Assembly (NCBI GenBank): GCA_039105265.1
Contig: JAPFFF010000028.1
Coordinates: forward strand, 1,550,001 to 1,614,000
Source: Tritrichomonas musculus
Taxonomy: Eukaryota > Parabasalia > Tritrichomonadida > Tritrichomonadidae
Reading direction: 5' to 3'
Length of the DNA stretch: 64,000 bases
The position numbers and the translations under genes are program-made. Of this stretch, positions 40,401 to 50,477 are shown in pieces (positions within the stretch are counted from its first letter, which is position 1; every line of letters begins with the position of its first letter). The notes beneath the pieces are model-generated. The model was not told the DNA's origin, did not search any database, and worked only from the letters and a program-made list of their open reading frames with translations.

Positions 40401-41476
40401 TGAGCAACTACTTCATGAAGCCCAATGCTTTGATGGCGGACTCTGTTGTCAGATTCGCTATCAAAGCACGTACGAATACGCTCATGACAGCATCACTTGC
40501 TGCTCACAGAAACCCTCAAATGAGTAACCGTTGCACTCGTTGTGGACAGATTGAAACTCTCAATCACATCTTAAACGGGTGCAAGCGGTGCAAACACAAA
40601 TTCACAAAGAGACACGACGAAGTTGTCAAGGTACTTTGCAAGTACCTTACCGAAAAGAAGAGAGTCATCGTGCATTGTAACCAAAGTGTTCGTGGACGCA
40701 GCAACGAACACATCACTGGTGACTCTGCTTCTCTCAGACCAGATGTATGGTGGTGGGACGGTGACCAGCTGAAGATAGCTGAATTCACCATCCCATACGG
40801 AATGTTATCTGGCGATGATGATGAATCCACCTTAGTCATACGACGCAGAGAGAAGTTGAACAAGTACCAGAAGCTTGTCGATGATTGCAAAAACCAGTTG
40901 AACTGCAATGTGTCGCTATTTGTGTTCATTGTCTCCTCCCTCGGTGCAATACCCGATGACACCATCAATGAACTCAAGAAAGTGACAGTCACGACCAAAG
41001 ACGCACTCAAACTTGCAGGGAGGATGGTAGCAGCCGCTTTACGGGAATCTATGATATTGTACATTGATACTAAGATTAAGAAGAGGGTTAACGACAACAA
41101 TGAAGATGAAGATAACGATAACGATAATGGTAACGATTATGATAACGATGTTGAAAATGTTAATGTTCTTGATACTGATGGTGACGATGATTCTAATGAT
41201 CTCAATGATACTAGCTCCAATGTTACCGACGGGGAGTCCGCAGACGATGAGTACAACTCTGTCAACATCCTGGACGACGAAGAATGGCGGGAACTCATTG
41301 ATGCAAGTGCGGATGTTGACAGGTCGGGCCCCCCGTCTGAGCTTGACACTACTGATGATGAAACTGACGTACTGGAAAATCCAGGCACCACCCCACTATG
41401 GAACCAAACTCAAGGTGCCGACCCTGCCTCCGCTACCGAAGAGGAGGGAGTCCAACACTCCTCTTCTGAATTTTAG
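34424..41476 (+). CDS. L1 protein: zinc fingers, reverse transcriptase, restriction-like endonuclease
   Basis: 2350 residues from ATG 34424. In order: Ser/Asn/Asp-rich N-terminus; 16 tandem 18-residue repeats (~399-687, AVDVDNQIVKSTAHVAHH); C2H2 fingers FYCPCCDKTF...H...H (~850) and YVCPVSDCNY...H...H, and a third with CSTCSDF...H...H; a basic linker; RT with motif A TIDFSDAFGSVPH (~1569), motif B GVKQGCPLSPTLF and catalytic YADD (~1669); then CTRCG...H...C and RPDVWWWDGDQLKIAEFTIP, the PD-(D/E)XK-type endonuclease (~2105); then an acidic Asn/Asp tail. This is the layout of R2/NeSL/CRE-type elements. The frame is uninterrupted and the motifs are complete, so it is probably active or only recently silent. 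Confidence 0.95.
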   Translation: MLIYPTKSRFLESAEDADSFDSTPEKIGENFFNNRDIMTDRCHNPTHIHNSNCHSDNKYDGGFKIPCSREQISHHPKLNKFDFFKDNSLLDDLDSSYKTRYATQISPRKKDTSRYPSDDVKLRLPPVGPASQSLSKCPDDDMTNFEHINSDSEKSDNSDPISISDEEIEEPETIFCNSNNPSRGTEVLLQSGVHYNPSNSDGVPNPSWIVVTCDPSLISRCPLAYNMNEKSSEGILVARGQLIISDEQPKFDRNRPAIPSTDEELRLNAFDPYSFVPSSSIRTVPFNFHSKCSPFVSHVSNIVNSLFLSGTCNIGCNTSHFTDISHHMSWSYINNNNFYFLSSQHIDTRDIVNSYSPNSAANISSQSAGAISQPADSNTFENNHVVSADTHNVESVANHAVDVDNQIVKSTAHVAHHAVDVDNQIVKSTAHVAHHAVDVDNQTVKSTAHVAHHAVDVDNQTVKSTAHVAHHAVDIDNQTVKSTAHVAHHAVDVDNQIVKSTAHVAHHAVDVDNQTVKSTAHVAHHAVDVDNQIVKSTAHVAHHAVDVDNQIVKSTAHVAHHAVDVDNRVVASTAHVAHHAVDVDNQIVTSTAHITHHTVDVDNRVVASTAHVAHHAVDVDNQIVTSTAHITHHTVDVDNRVVASTAHVAHHNVDVDNQTVTSTAHITHHAVGVDDRVVTSTAHIDHHQVVTKEKVITSVIEVPKFVFEFNEKVVPLFTLAGDHSSFNSSSDSRSNSLGTQTSSTSTSSTISGAEDFSEVRSQSERTDHSDDDDRNGSNDGCSSPSRDDRISIEWIVDELSKINSKAELTSLIDQLQVGNIDMSPFADVVDVNVPIVLLMYQKCRWLGVGQFYCPCCDKTFPTCASLSFHLRSLHVTNGVPIEQAAFEYIIGRKLRWKIDSPHLPADAPHYRTIYVCPVSDCNYLVSRANSLSSHIGSAHQDLEALKREVGVFWAMNILHARRCRCLLATRDVFHDLRGSMCSTCSDFIGKDKVTVKQHSNRSHPASNVEGHRLQSFEVNISTKWFSPDTDDDEIREANSDLDKEKSVRMENRILQEEERLNPVQARSDESVDLQVMEDRRRAEDNRRRRRQAGSIPANERMPEARLHSVSSSSDGEVIQSDVHPGHSNSASIVDIESCLSKAENWKSRCMKEDDDFVHLPKLWGDRLAKHRKKFEEVFNSEVKDVLNWYNEAINLSDSLEKSSRMLLCEGMISKIILILRKSIRKFVRSARRGSDKIRRPHSLETPIQMKSASKFIAGIELLHSRIHITDEDLDQPQRNVIADIKEKLVRFLSQAPLEFSQLLGSGDLDSIDGLIYDEHYDERMKFIRAKLEELEILNNSPSSLGYKKFLQKFYAEDAKRTLDWFVLNDDTPECVVPVEDFENVYGSSWSDAAALGDDPDGVYTLQRRISSNNSDELKSLILNEEAILKAVRSRSNLSAVGCDGISNGVWKVGGSVTATIIKNVLCCMLDTGLFPEVLKMNKTVMLFKKGDPDDAHSWRPITITPTIYRMLMCHISRSLQTLNSKHRFISPSQKGFMRIPAGAAEHATVVDEMIHDAARNQKSLYITTIDFSDAFGSVPHKLIKKNLTDIGFDLSFVKTIINSYRDSSTKIISNNRRSNSICFRKGVKQGCPLSPTLFNICIEPLLARLNACKEDGYHWLDSATTVQAYADDIIVFSDSEVGMKNLLSVVEHFCSYAGDMKINCKKCHAFTYIAHNGSRSVLNDNFTIAGGRIDNISIQNNTTYLGLPIACKSSQRKHHVFRRIEDMTKDVIRITGSALRFTQAVDAIKRFVIPKIDYELMANTAPTNCLSRLDELIRGRLSKMIGAAGIPTAWFYTTKNDGGLYIQKLTDRQKALTIRLYIALMESNDKSIRDMVKASDEAEIIFRDATIDLTSPFLHLKVKDNGALDAKRNRGTSNILARCVKALHDANMGLILKDDMFTLKDLNSNVTFDVNTSNVVKHIMKVMSDRYYSDLCQHKMRGHTFTTLKNSPLSNYFMKPNALMADSVVRFAIKARTNTLMTASLAAHRNPQMSNRCTRCGQIETLNHILNGCKRCKHKFTKRHDEVVKVLCKYLTEKKRVIVHCNQSVRGRSNEHITGDSASLRPDVWWWDGDQLKIAEFTIPYGMLSGDDDESTLVIRRREKLNKYQKLVDDCKNQLNCNVSLFVFIVSSLGAIPDDTINELKKVTVTTKDALKLAGRMVAAALRESMILYIDTKIKKRVNDNNEDEDNDNDNGNDYDNDVENVNVLDTDGDDDSNDLNDTSSNVTDGESADDEYNSVNILDDEEWRELIDASADVDRSGPPSELDTTDDETDVLENPGTTPLWNQTQGADPASATEEEGVQHSSSEF
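35621..36484 (+). repeat. L1 54-bp tandem repeat array, 16 units, each with an internal hairpin
   Basis: Sixteen in-frame units of 54 bp. In the commonest unit GTTGAC-G-TTGACAAT pairs with ATTGTCAA-GTCAAC across the loop CAG, giving a 14-bp stem with one bulged G. Variant units keep the pairing by matched changes (see findings). The last units are more diverged than the central ones, as expected for expansion from the middle. Confidence 0.9.
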
Positions 41477-41581
41477 GCAGATTTTTTATTGGGGCCCGCC
41501 CCTTTTATTTTATTGTGAGTGAATCATCACTCTCGTTTATTAGTATTTTATACTTACTCTAATGATTAATAAACGAATTTA

Positions 41582-41605
41582 CCACACGGGAGGAGATTTT
41601 TTTTT
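41582..41605 (+). repeat. Target copy at L1/L2 junction
   Basis: CCACACGGGAGGAGA plus T9, identical to the tRNA 3' end and terminator at 34389-34412. Confidence 0.95.
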
Positions 41606-41616
41606 AGTTTTCATAT

Positions 41617-44600
41617 ATGCTTTTTTGCACGACCAAACCTAGATTTTCCGAATTAGCACTCGACGCTGATTCGATTGATACCAAAATTGATGATTTTGGT
41701 GGAAATTTTTCTGATGATGATGGAAATGGAACACCCGAATTTCGCAGTTTTTCGCCTCAAATTAGTACAGTAGATAGCCCTTTCAATATAAATTACAACA
41801 AACTCGCTACTTCTCCAATATCTCGCCACTCAAGAGAGATCAATTCAAAGACGCACCAAAACGGGGACCAGTTTGCCCCGAACTCAACTCAATCAAATAC
41901 ACAGCCTCGATATGTTCCAAATGTTCCTCATAATCTTCCCGCGCAATACTCACTCACAGATCGAATTTCATATCCTACGGAGCAGCGGCACCCGCCGGTT
42001 GGACCTGCTCCTATCAACATACGGAGTACCTCACAGAGCGATTCCAACGTTTCCCCAGACTTTTCAGATTCCGAAGAATTTAGATCAGATGCGCATCAAA
42101 GTGATTCTACGAGCCGACCAAATTGCGCCAGAAATCTCATAGTTCCTAATACACAAAGGACGACAGAGGTACTCCTGCAGTCAGGAGTACACTATAATCC
42201 GACGAATCCAGAGGGTGGTCAGAACCCCTCTTGGTTCGTCATTACGAGCGATCCTTCACTGGCTGCCCGTTCCCCTCTGAGTTACCTTGCAAAGGATAAG
42301 TCAGTTGAAGGTGTATTGGTTGCCCGAGGACAAATGATCATTTCGAATGGGCAACCAATACTCGACCGAAACCGCCCGGCAGTACCTGCTTCAGATGCAG
42401 AACTCAGCCAGAAGGTGCTCCTCCCTGAGACCTTCGTCCATCCGAGCACGGTTCCGGCGGTTCCATTCAATTTTTGCTCCTTCCCACGTTCGCCTTTTGT
42501 TTCCCATGTATACAATGTATTAAACTCGCTGGCGGTCTCATTCTCGTGCAACATCGGTTGCAATAATCACTTCACCGACTTTTCAAATCACATGTCAGTC
42601 ATGAATACCAATATGTTCAATGTTAATAATAGTAATAGTTTCACTAATAATAGTTTCATTAATAATAATATCTCTAACTATAATGTTTCTCATAACAATG
42701 TTAATCTTGTTCATCATAGCGTTGACGTCGACAACCAGACTGTCGAGTCAACTGCTCATGTAGCTCACCACAGCGTTGACGTCGACAATCGGGTTGTCGC
42801 GTCAATGGCTCATGTTGCTCATCATAGCGTTGACGTCGACAATCAGATTGTCGCGTCAACGGCACACGTGGTACATCATAATGTTGACGTTGACAATCAG
42901 ATTGTCAAGTCAACAGCCCACGTCGCTCATCATTCTGTTGACGTTGACTATCAGACTGTCAAGTCAACAGCCCTCGTTGCTAATCATTCTGTTGACGTTG
43001 ACAATCAGATTGTCAAGTCAACAGCCCACGTCGCTCATCACGCTGTTGACGTTGACAATCAGACTGTCAAGTCAACAGCTCACGTCGCTCATCACACTGT
43101 TGACGTTGACAATCAGATTGTCAAGTCAACAGCTCACGTCGCTCATCACGCTGTTGACGTTGACAATCAGATTGTCAAGTCAACAGCTCACGTCGCTCAT
43201 CACGCTGTTGACGTTGACAATCGGGTTGTCGCGTCAACAGCTCACGTCACTCACCACAACGTTGACGTTGACAACCAAACCGTCACGTCAACGGCTCACA
43301 TCACGCACCATTCTGTTGGCGTTGACGATCGGGTTGTCACGTCAACTGCTCACATCGATCATCATCAAGTAGTCACGAAGGAGAAATTATTCACATCAGT
43401 GATTGAGGTACCTAAGTTTGTGTTCGAGATCAATGAGAAAGTGGTTCCACTATTTACTCTCTCTGGGAACCATTCGTTGCTTAACACATTCTCAAACAAT
43501 AATTTCTCGGATCTCGAACCAACTCCTTAGGTACTCAAACTACCAGTAACTCTTCTGGTACAAGCAGCGTTGTTAGTGGTGCTGAAGAGTTCACCGATGC
43601 TCATTCTCACTCTGAACACTCTGATCATTCCGATGATGACAATCACGGTGGTAGTGATGATAATCCTTCTTCACCTGTGGGTGACAATGTTTCCATTGAT
43701 TGGATCGTGAGCGAATTGGCTGGTGTGAAGACCAAAACAGACATGAAGTCTCTCATTGATATCTTGCAGGTGGCAAACATCGACACTTCACCATTCGCAA
43801 ACGTTAGCGACGTTGACACTCCTATCATTCTCCTCATGTATCAGAAAGACAGATGGTTAGGAGTTGGGCAGTTTTACTGCCCTTGCTGCGACAAAACGTT
43901 TCCCACATGTGCGTCCTTGTCTTTTCACCTCAAATCGACGCACACGACGAATAACATTCCTCTGGAGCAAGCGGCGTTCGAGTACATTGTCGGCAGGAAG
44001 CTGAGGTGGAAGATCGATTCACCTCACCTTCCGCCTGACGCTTTTCACTATCGTACCATTCACGTTTGTCCGTGCAGCGACTGCGACTACTTGGTCAGCA
44101 GAGCGAACTCATTGAGCAGCCACATGGGCTCATCGCACCAGGACATGGAAGCGCTTAAACGTGAAGTTGGAGTCTTCTGGGCGATGAGCATTCTGCACGC
44201 TAAGAAACATCGGAAATTACTTGTGGCTAGCGATGTTTACCATGACCTGCACGGTTCCTTGTGCATGAAATGCAAGGACTTCGTTGGTAGAGACAAAGCT
44301 ACAGTCAAACAGCATACCAACAGATCACATCCCCAGGCCAATGTTGAAGGTCATCGGGTTCAGGCAATCGACATCAGTATATCCGTTAATTGGCTTTCGC
44401 CTGAAACCGATGACGATGAAATTCGTGAAGCCAACACTGACCTGGAGAGAATCAAGATTGTGAGGAGTGAGAACAGAGTCACTCAAGATGATGAGAGACA
44501 GATGCCAGTGCAACCTCGGGCAGACGAATCGGTGGATCTCCAAGTGATGGAAGATCGTCGTCGCGGGGAAGACTCACGCAGACGGAGACGACAGGCTGGG

Positions 44601-47600
44601 TTCATACCTGCCAACGAGAGACTACCTGAGGCGCACTTGCATTCAGTCTCTTCATCTAGCGAAGAAGATACTCACACAATTGATGAACATCCGGCTCACC
44701 CAGCGTCAGCTTCGATCGTGGACATTGAGAGTTGCCTGTCCAAAGCTGAGAATTGGAAGTCGAGGTGCATGAAGGAAGATGATGATTTCGTGCACCTCCC
44801 GAAGCTGTGGGGTGACCGTTTAGCGAAACACAGGAAAAAGTTCGAAGAAGTGTTTAACAGTGAAGTCAAGGATGTTCTCAATTGGTATAATGAAGCTATT
44901 AACCTCTCTGACTCTTTGGAAAAGAGCAGCCGAATGCTTCTCTGCGAAGGGATGATTTCGAAAATCATTCTCATTCTACGGAAGTCGATTAGGAAGTTCG
45001 TTCGTTCGGCACGGAGAGGTTCAGATAAGATTCGTCGCCCGCATTCCTTGGAGACACCGATTCAGATGAAGTCGGCCTCCAAATTCATCGCTGGTATTGA
45101 ACTCCTGCATTCCCGCATTCACATCACTGATGAAGATCTCGATCAACCTCAACGTAATGTCATCGCAGACATCAAAGAGAAGCTTGTTCGCTTTCTGTCA
45201 CAGGCTCCTTTGGAGTTCTCTCAACTTCTTGGGAGTGGTGACTTGGACTCAATTGACGGTTTGATTTACGATGAGCATTACGATGAAAGGATGAAATTCA
45301 TACGTGCCAAGCTAGAGGAATTGGAGATTCTCAACAACTCTCCTTCCTCGCTTGGCTACAAGAAGTTCCTTCAGAAATTCTACGCTGAAGACGCCAAACG
45401 TACACTCGACTGGTTCGTGTTGAACGACGACACACCGGAATGTGTCGTCCCAGTCGAAGATTTCGAGAACGTGTACGGGTCCTCGTGGAGCGATGCTGCT
45501 GCTCTCGGGGATGACCCAGATGGTGTTTACACTCTTCAGCGCAGAATTTCATCGAATAATTCTGATGAACTCAAATCACTCATCCTCAACGAAGAAGCTA
45601 TTCTCAAAGCGGTCAGATCGAGATCCAATCTGTCTGCCGTCGGATGCGACGGCATTTCAAATGGTGTGTGGAAGGTTGGCGGGAGTGTCACGGCGACGAT
45701 CATCAAGAATGTGTTGTGTTGCATGCTTGACACTGGTCTCTTTCCGGAGGTGTTGAAAATGAACAAAACCGTCATGTTGTTTAAGAAAGGAGACCCTGAC
45801 GACGCCCATTCGTGGCGTCCTATCACCATCACTCCGACGATTTATCGGATGCTGATGTGTCACATCAGCCGCTCGCTTCAAACGCTGAATTCAAAACATA
45901 GGTTCATATCACCGAGTCAGAAAGGATTCATGCGTATTCCAGCTGGAGCGGCTGAGCATGCAACTGTGGTTGATGAGATGATACACGATGCTGCACGGAA
46001 CCAAAAGTCACTCTACATCACGACGATCGACTTTTCTGATGCATTTGGTTCCGTACCACATAAACTTATTAAAAAGAATCTTACAGACATTGGCTTTGAT
46101 CTTTCTTTTGTTAAAACGATTATTAATTCGTACAGAGACTCTTCGACGAAGATCATCAGCAACAACAGACGATCTAATTCTATCTGTTTTCGCAAAGGCG
46201 TCAAGCAAGGTTGTCCGCTGAGTCCGACGTTATTCAACATTTGTATCGAACCTCTCCTCGCGCGGTTGAACGCTTGCAAGGAGGACGGTTATCATTGGTT
46301 GGACTCAGCGACAACCGTTCAAGCTTACGCCGATGACATAATCGTGTTCTCGGACTCGGAAGTCGGGATGAAGAACTTGCTTTCGGTCGTGGAGCACTTC
46401 TGCAGTTATGCAGGCGACATGAAGATCAACTGCAAGAAGTGCCACGCTTTCACATACATTGCTCACAATGGTTCTCGCAGTGTGTTGAACGACAACTTCA
46501 CCATTGCTGGAGGACGTATTGATAACATCAGTATTCAGAACAATACAACGTATCTCGGACTTCCAATCGCGTGCAAATCTTCGCAGCGTAAACATCACGT
46601 TTTTCGGCGAATCGAAGACATGACGAAGGACGTCATTCGAATTACTAGCAGCGCTCTTCGGTTCACACAGGCGGTTGACGCCATCAAACGGTTCGTGATT
46701 CCCAAGATTGACTACGAACTGATGGCGAACACAGCACCGACAAATTGCCTCAGTCGATTAGATGAACTCATTCGGGGCAAGCTGTCCAAAATGATCGGTG
46801 CTGCTGGTATTCCAACCGCCTGGTTCTACACGACGAAAAACGATGGCGGTCTTTACATACAGAAACTCACAGATCGCCAGAAAGCTCTCACTATCAGACT
46901 CTACATTGCTTTGATGGAGTCTAACGATAAAAGCATCCGTGATATGGTCAAGGCTTCTGATGAAGCCGAGATCATCTTCAGGGATGCTACCATCGACTTG
47001 ACTTCACCGTTCTTGCACCTAAAAGTTAAAGACAATGGTGCGTTAGATGCAAAGCGTAACCGCGGGACGTCGAACATCTTAGCCCGATGTGTTAAAGCTT
47101 TGCACGACGCTAACATGGGTCTGATACTCAAAGATGATATGTTTACGCTCAAAGATCTGAATAGTAATGTCACATATGATGTTAACACCTCTAATGTTGT
47201 TAAACACATCATGAAAGTCATGAGTGACCGTTACTATTCAGATCTTTGTCAGCACAAGATGAGAGGACATACATTCACGACATTGAAAAACTCACCATTG
47301 AGCAACTACTTCATGAAGCCCAATGCTTTGATGGCGGACTCTGTTGTCAGATTCGCTATCAAAGCACGTACGAATACGCTCATGACAGCATCACTTGCTG
47401 CTCACAGAAACCCTCAAATGAGTAACCGTTGCACTCGTTGTGGACAGATTGAAACTCTCAATCACATCTTAAACGGGTGCAAGCGGTGCAAACACAAATT
47501 CACAAAGAGACACGACGAAGTTGTCAAGGTACTTTGCAAGTACCTTACCGAAAAGAAGAGAGTCATCGTGCATTGTAACCAAAGTGTTCGTGGACGCAGC

Positions 47601-48380
47601 AACGAACACATCACTGGTGACTCTGCTTCTCTCAGACCAGATGTATGGTGGTGGGACGGTGACCAGCTGAAGATAGCTGAATTCACCATCCCATACGGAA
47701 TGTTATCTGGCGATGATGATGAATCCACCTTAGTCATACGACGCAGAGAGAAGTTGAACAAGTACCAGAAGCTTGTCGATGATTGCAGAAACCAGTTGAA
47801 CTGCAATGTGTCGCTATTTGTGTTCATTGTCTCCTCCCTCGGTGCAATACCCGATGACACCATCAATGAACTCAAGAAAGTGACAGTCACGACCAAAGAC
47901 GCACTCAAACTTGCAGGGAGGATGGTAGCAGCCGCTTTACGGGAATCTATGATATTGTACATTGATACTAAGATTAAGAAGAGGGTTAACGACAACAATG
48001 AAGATGAAGATAACGATAACGATAACGATAATGGTAACGATTATGATAACGATGTTGAAAATGTTAATGTTCTTGATACTGATGGTGACGATGATTCTAA
48101 TGATCTCAATGATACTAGCTCCAATGTTACCGACGGGGAGTCCGCAGACGATGAGTACAACTCTGTCAACATCCTTGACGACGAAGAATGGCGGGAACTC
48201 ATTGATGCAAGTGCGGATGTTGACAGGTCGGGCCCCCCGTCTGAGCTTGACACTACTGATGATGAAACTGACGTACTGGAAAATCCAGGCACCACCCCAC
48301 TATGGAACCAAACTCAAGGTGCCGACCCTGCCTCCGCTACCGAAGAGGAGGGAGTCCAACACTCCTCTTCTGAATTTTAG
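41617..48380 (+). pseudogene. L2 protein gene, broken by a one-base deletion
   Basis: The frame opens at ATG 41617 and closes at 43530; the rest of the protein continues to 48380 in the frame shifted by one. Compared with L3 (NNNFFGSRTNSLGTQ), L2 lacks one T in the TTTCTTCGG stretch near 43505, which gives NNNFSDLEPTP and a stop. All later domains (three zinc fingers, RT with YADD, CCHC, RPDV...E endonuclease, acidic tail) are intact. The single lesion and near-identity to L3 say the inactivation is recent. Confidence 0.92.
42718..43365 (+). repeat. L2 54-bp tandem repeat array, 12 units
   Basis: Twelve 54-bp units of the same family as in L1. The first three use GACGTCGAC on the left arm with GTCGA or GTCGCG on the right; later units use GACGTTGAC with GTCAAG. 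Confidence 0.9.
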
Positions 48381-48493
48381 GCAGATTTTTTTTATATTTA
48401 TTGGGGCCCGCCCCTTTTATTTTATTGTGAGTGAATCATCACTCTCGTTTATTAGTATTTTATACTTACTCTAATGATTAATAAACGAATTTA

Positions 48494-48518
48494 CCACACG
48501 GGAGGAGATTTTTTTTTT
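48494..48518 (+). repeat. Target copy at L2/A1 junction
   Basis: CCACACGGGAGGAGA followed by T10. Confidence 0.95.
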
Positions 48519-49370
48519 CATCTTTTTATTTTCGAGGTTTTGGTTAACTCTAGCTACATATTCGTGATCAGCACCTTCTACTGAGTCGATTGATACCACT
48601 CTTCTCGACTTTTCTCAAAATTTTCAAAACTGATTTCAATTATATTAGAACTCATATCACAAAGTCCGACCACTCGATATATCACTCAGTTATACTACCT
48701 TAGTTCATTACAATTTATCAATCTCAGCTCTTAACGTTATACTTGTCATTCGATCAGAGATATATTCTTTAACCAAAATCTCATTCTTTTACTCTTATGT
48801 TATTATTCTCCTCACTCTCATGTCGTTTATTCCTTCGATCACGCTGTTCTCAGACTCCTTACATCCTTATTCAATTTTTCTCATCGCCTCATTTATCAGC
48901 GTTATACTTTTATGCTATTTTATTTATCCTTTGTACAGATCGAAGTAAAATAAATGTTTACGGAGTCATTTTTTTTTTACGAGGCCACTTGATGATTCTT
49001 ATCTCTTCCGGGCCCTCAAGAGTGCTTGACGGCTGCCGATTAAACTTTGACGGATATTTATATCCTATTTAAGTTGCTATGGCTCAATGCGTCTATAGAC
49101 TCAACGGATGGATGCCCATGAGATCCATTCAGACGACGATCATATGGCTTTCAATTGTTTATCGTCCATTATTCAATTAATACTCATTCCCTCTCAATTA
49201 ATTGAATATTTTTTTAATTGTTCTGTTGCTCCTTATGTTCAAGTTGGTCTCACTTTAAAGGTTTAAGCATACCTTTTTTTTCTTACAAAATTGCTTTTTT
49301 GATTGAAAGTTTTGCGAACTTTCGCTTCCTTTTTGCTTTCATGCATTTCTAACCGCTTTTAATAAACAAA
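48519..49370 (+). mobile_element. A1: short non-autonomous tRNA-targeted unit (family A, 852 bp)
   Basis: It lies between two target copies. The first ~100 bases are related to the 5' end of the long units, including GAGTCGATTGATACC (L2: GATTCGATTGATACC), but lack an ATG there. The 3' end has a hairpin GAAAGTT-TTGCG-AACTTTC and terminates TTTTAATAAAC. There is no convincing protein. It resembles the short internally deleted elements known to accompany R2, and is probably mobilised by the L protein. The middle has further inverted repeats, such as ATGGAT/ATCCAT and GTCTATAGAC. Confidence 0.85.
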
Positions 49371-49394
49371 CCACACGGGAGGAGATTTTTTTTT
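49371..49394 (+). repeat. Target copy at A1/B1 junction
   Basis: CCACACGGGAGGAGA followed by T9. Confidence 0.95.
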
Positions 49395-50453
49395 CATTTT
49401 TATTTTCGAGGTTTACGCAGGCAATAACTAGATATTCGTAATCAGTGCACTGAGCTGATTCGTATGGTGCCCTCAGATCGATGTTTCGTCCGAATTTTCC
49501 AAACTGATTTCAATTATATGTAGGGTCACCTCACTAAGTCCGACCACTGGACTTACCACAATATTATACTGTTGTTTCTTATCTCATATTATCAATCTCA
49601 GCTCTTAACGTTATATCTTATACTCAATCAGTTATATGCAATCTCAAATATACCTCTCAAAACTTACTCTAATGTTATTATACTCTTCCTTCTCACTTTG
49701 TTTATTCCAGTTTCCTTCGATCGCGCCTTTCTGTTCCCTCGGTTTCCTACTTTTCGTGACTCCATTCTCATTTTACAATTTCTCTCAATATTCTCAAATC
49801 TACAAGGCGTTATACAGTATGAAGACGATTCTCACGGACAGATCGAAGTAAATTGCTACTTATTTTTTACTCTTTTTGTTTATTCTTTTTATATATGGAG
49901 TCATCTTTCAGTGAGTCTGCTTGTGATTTCAATGATCACACTGCCTTGATGAAAGAATCAAAAGACAGCAGTCAACAAGCGTCTACGGTAAAGGATCTCC
50001 GCAAGATGCTGCCTGACACATGTCGCGTGACTCTACTGAAGGGCGCTCAATGAGCCCGTTCGTTCTCTCATTTAAGTTCTTGTTCAATTGTTTTATCCGT
50101 TATCATCGTTACTCATTGTTCCTCATTTTCAGATCTCAATCTGATATCCTCAATTACATTGTTACATTGTTTCAAGTTCTTTGTTCTTTAGACGAGTTGT
50201 TTTACATCAGACTCGGAAACCATCGCTGGTTGTAACACAACCCGTCCTCAGAATGATCTGTGTTGCTCAATGATCATTTTTTTGGCGACCGTTTATTCCA
50301 AGTCTGACTCATTACTTGAAGTCTTTTTGGACCTTTTAACTTCAAGTTTTACCTTTTTCCTTTTATTTTCCTTTTTTTCTTAAAGCTTATGCCTAGCTTT
50401 TTTTATTAATTGCTTAATCGCAAAACTCTTAAAGCATTTAATAAACATTTAAA
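49395..50453 (+). mobile_element. B1: short non-autonomous tRNA-targeted unit (family B, 1059 bp)
   Basis: Related to family A over roughly the first 450 bases (for example TTTTATTTTCGAGG, ACTGATTTCAATTATAT, AATCTCAGCTCTTAACGTTA) but different after that. It carries a 5' hairpin AATCAG/CTGATT, a 3' hairpin ACTTGAAGT/ACTTCAAGT, another AAAGCT/AGCTTT, and the terminus TTTAATAAAC. It contains a 52-codon frame (listed separately). A few base differences separate B1 from B2, which is nearly identical to B3. Confidence 0.85.
49895..50053 (+). CDS. Small frame in B1, 52 residues
   Basis: MESSFSESACDFNDHTALMK and onward to TCRVTLLKGAQ. It is kept in all three B units, with Phe/Tyr as the one difference noted at residue 5. 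No family is recognised. The units are too similar for the conservation to prove coding, so this may be a chance frame. Confidence 0.25.
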   Translation: MESSFSESACDFNDHTALMKESKDSSQQASTVKDLRKMLPDTCRVTLLKGAQ

Positions 50454-50477
50454 CCACACGGGAGGAGATTTTTTTTT
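50454..50477 (+). repeat. Target copy at B1/B2 junction
   Basis: CCACACGGGAGGAGA followed by T9. Confidence 0.95.

Larger units (their letters stand above)
34413..41581 (+). mobile_element. L1: autonomous tRNA-targeted non-LTR retrotransposon, 7.2 kb
   Basis: This unit begins directly after the tRNA T-run and ends before the next target copy (41582-41605). It has an 11-base leader, one long open frame (34424-41476) and a ~105-base 3' UTR with GGGGCCCGCCCC, a hairpin GAGTGA-ATCA-TCACTC, and a terminal TTAATAAAC. There are no long terminal repeats and no terminal poly(A). The 5' half is a distinct lineage from L2-L4, while from about 37808 onward it is nearly identical to them, so it is a mosaic. 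It looks whole. Confidence 0.95.
41606..48493 (+). mobile_element. L2: tRNA-targeted non-LTR retrotransposon, 6.9 kb, one frameshift
   Basis: Same organisation as L1, with an 11-base leader, long coding region, GC-rich 3' UTR and terminal TTAATAAAC before the next target copy. Its 5' half belongs to the L3/L4 lineage. The coding frame is broken once (see the coding entry). Confidence 0.95.

Noticed and set aside
41650-41675. Hammerhead-like CTGA words near unit 5' ends
   Set aside because: The core CUGANGA...GAAA arrangement is not present. CTGATTCG is better explained as one arm of the conserved 5' hairpin.
49572-49949. Hydrophobic 100-160-residue frames in B units
   Set aside because: They begin at non-ATG codons, are composed of translated T-rich sequence, and are not kept in family A. 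Only the short ATG frame inside is listed, at low confidence.
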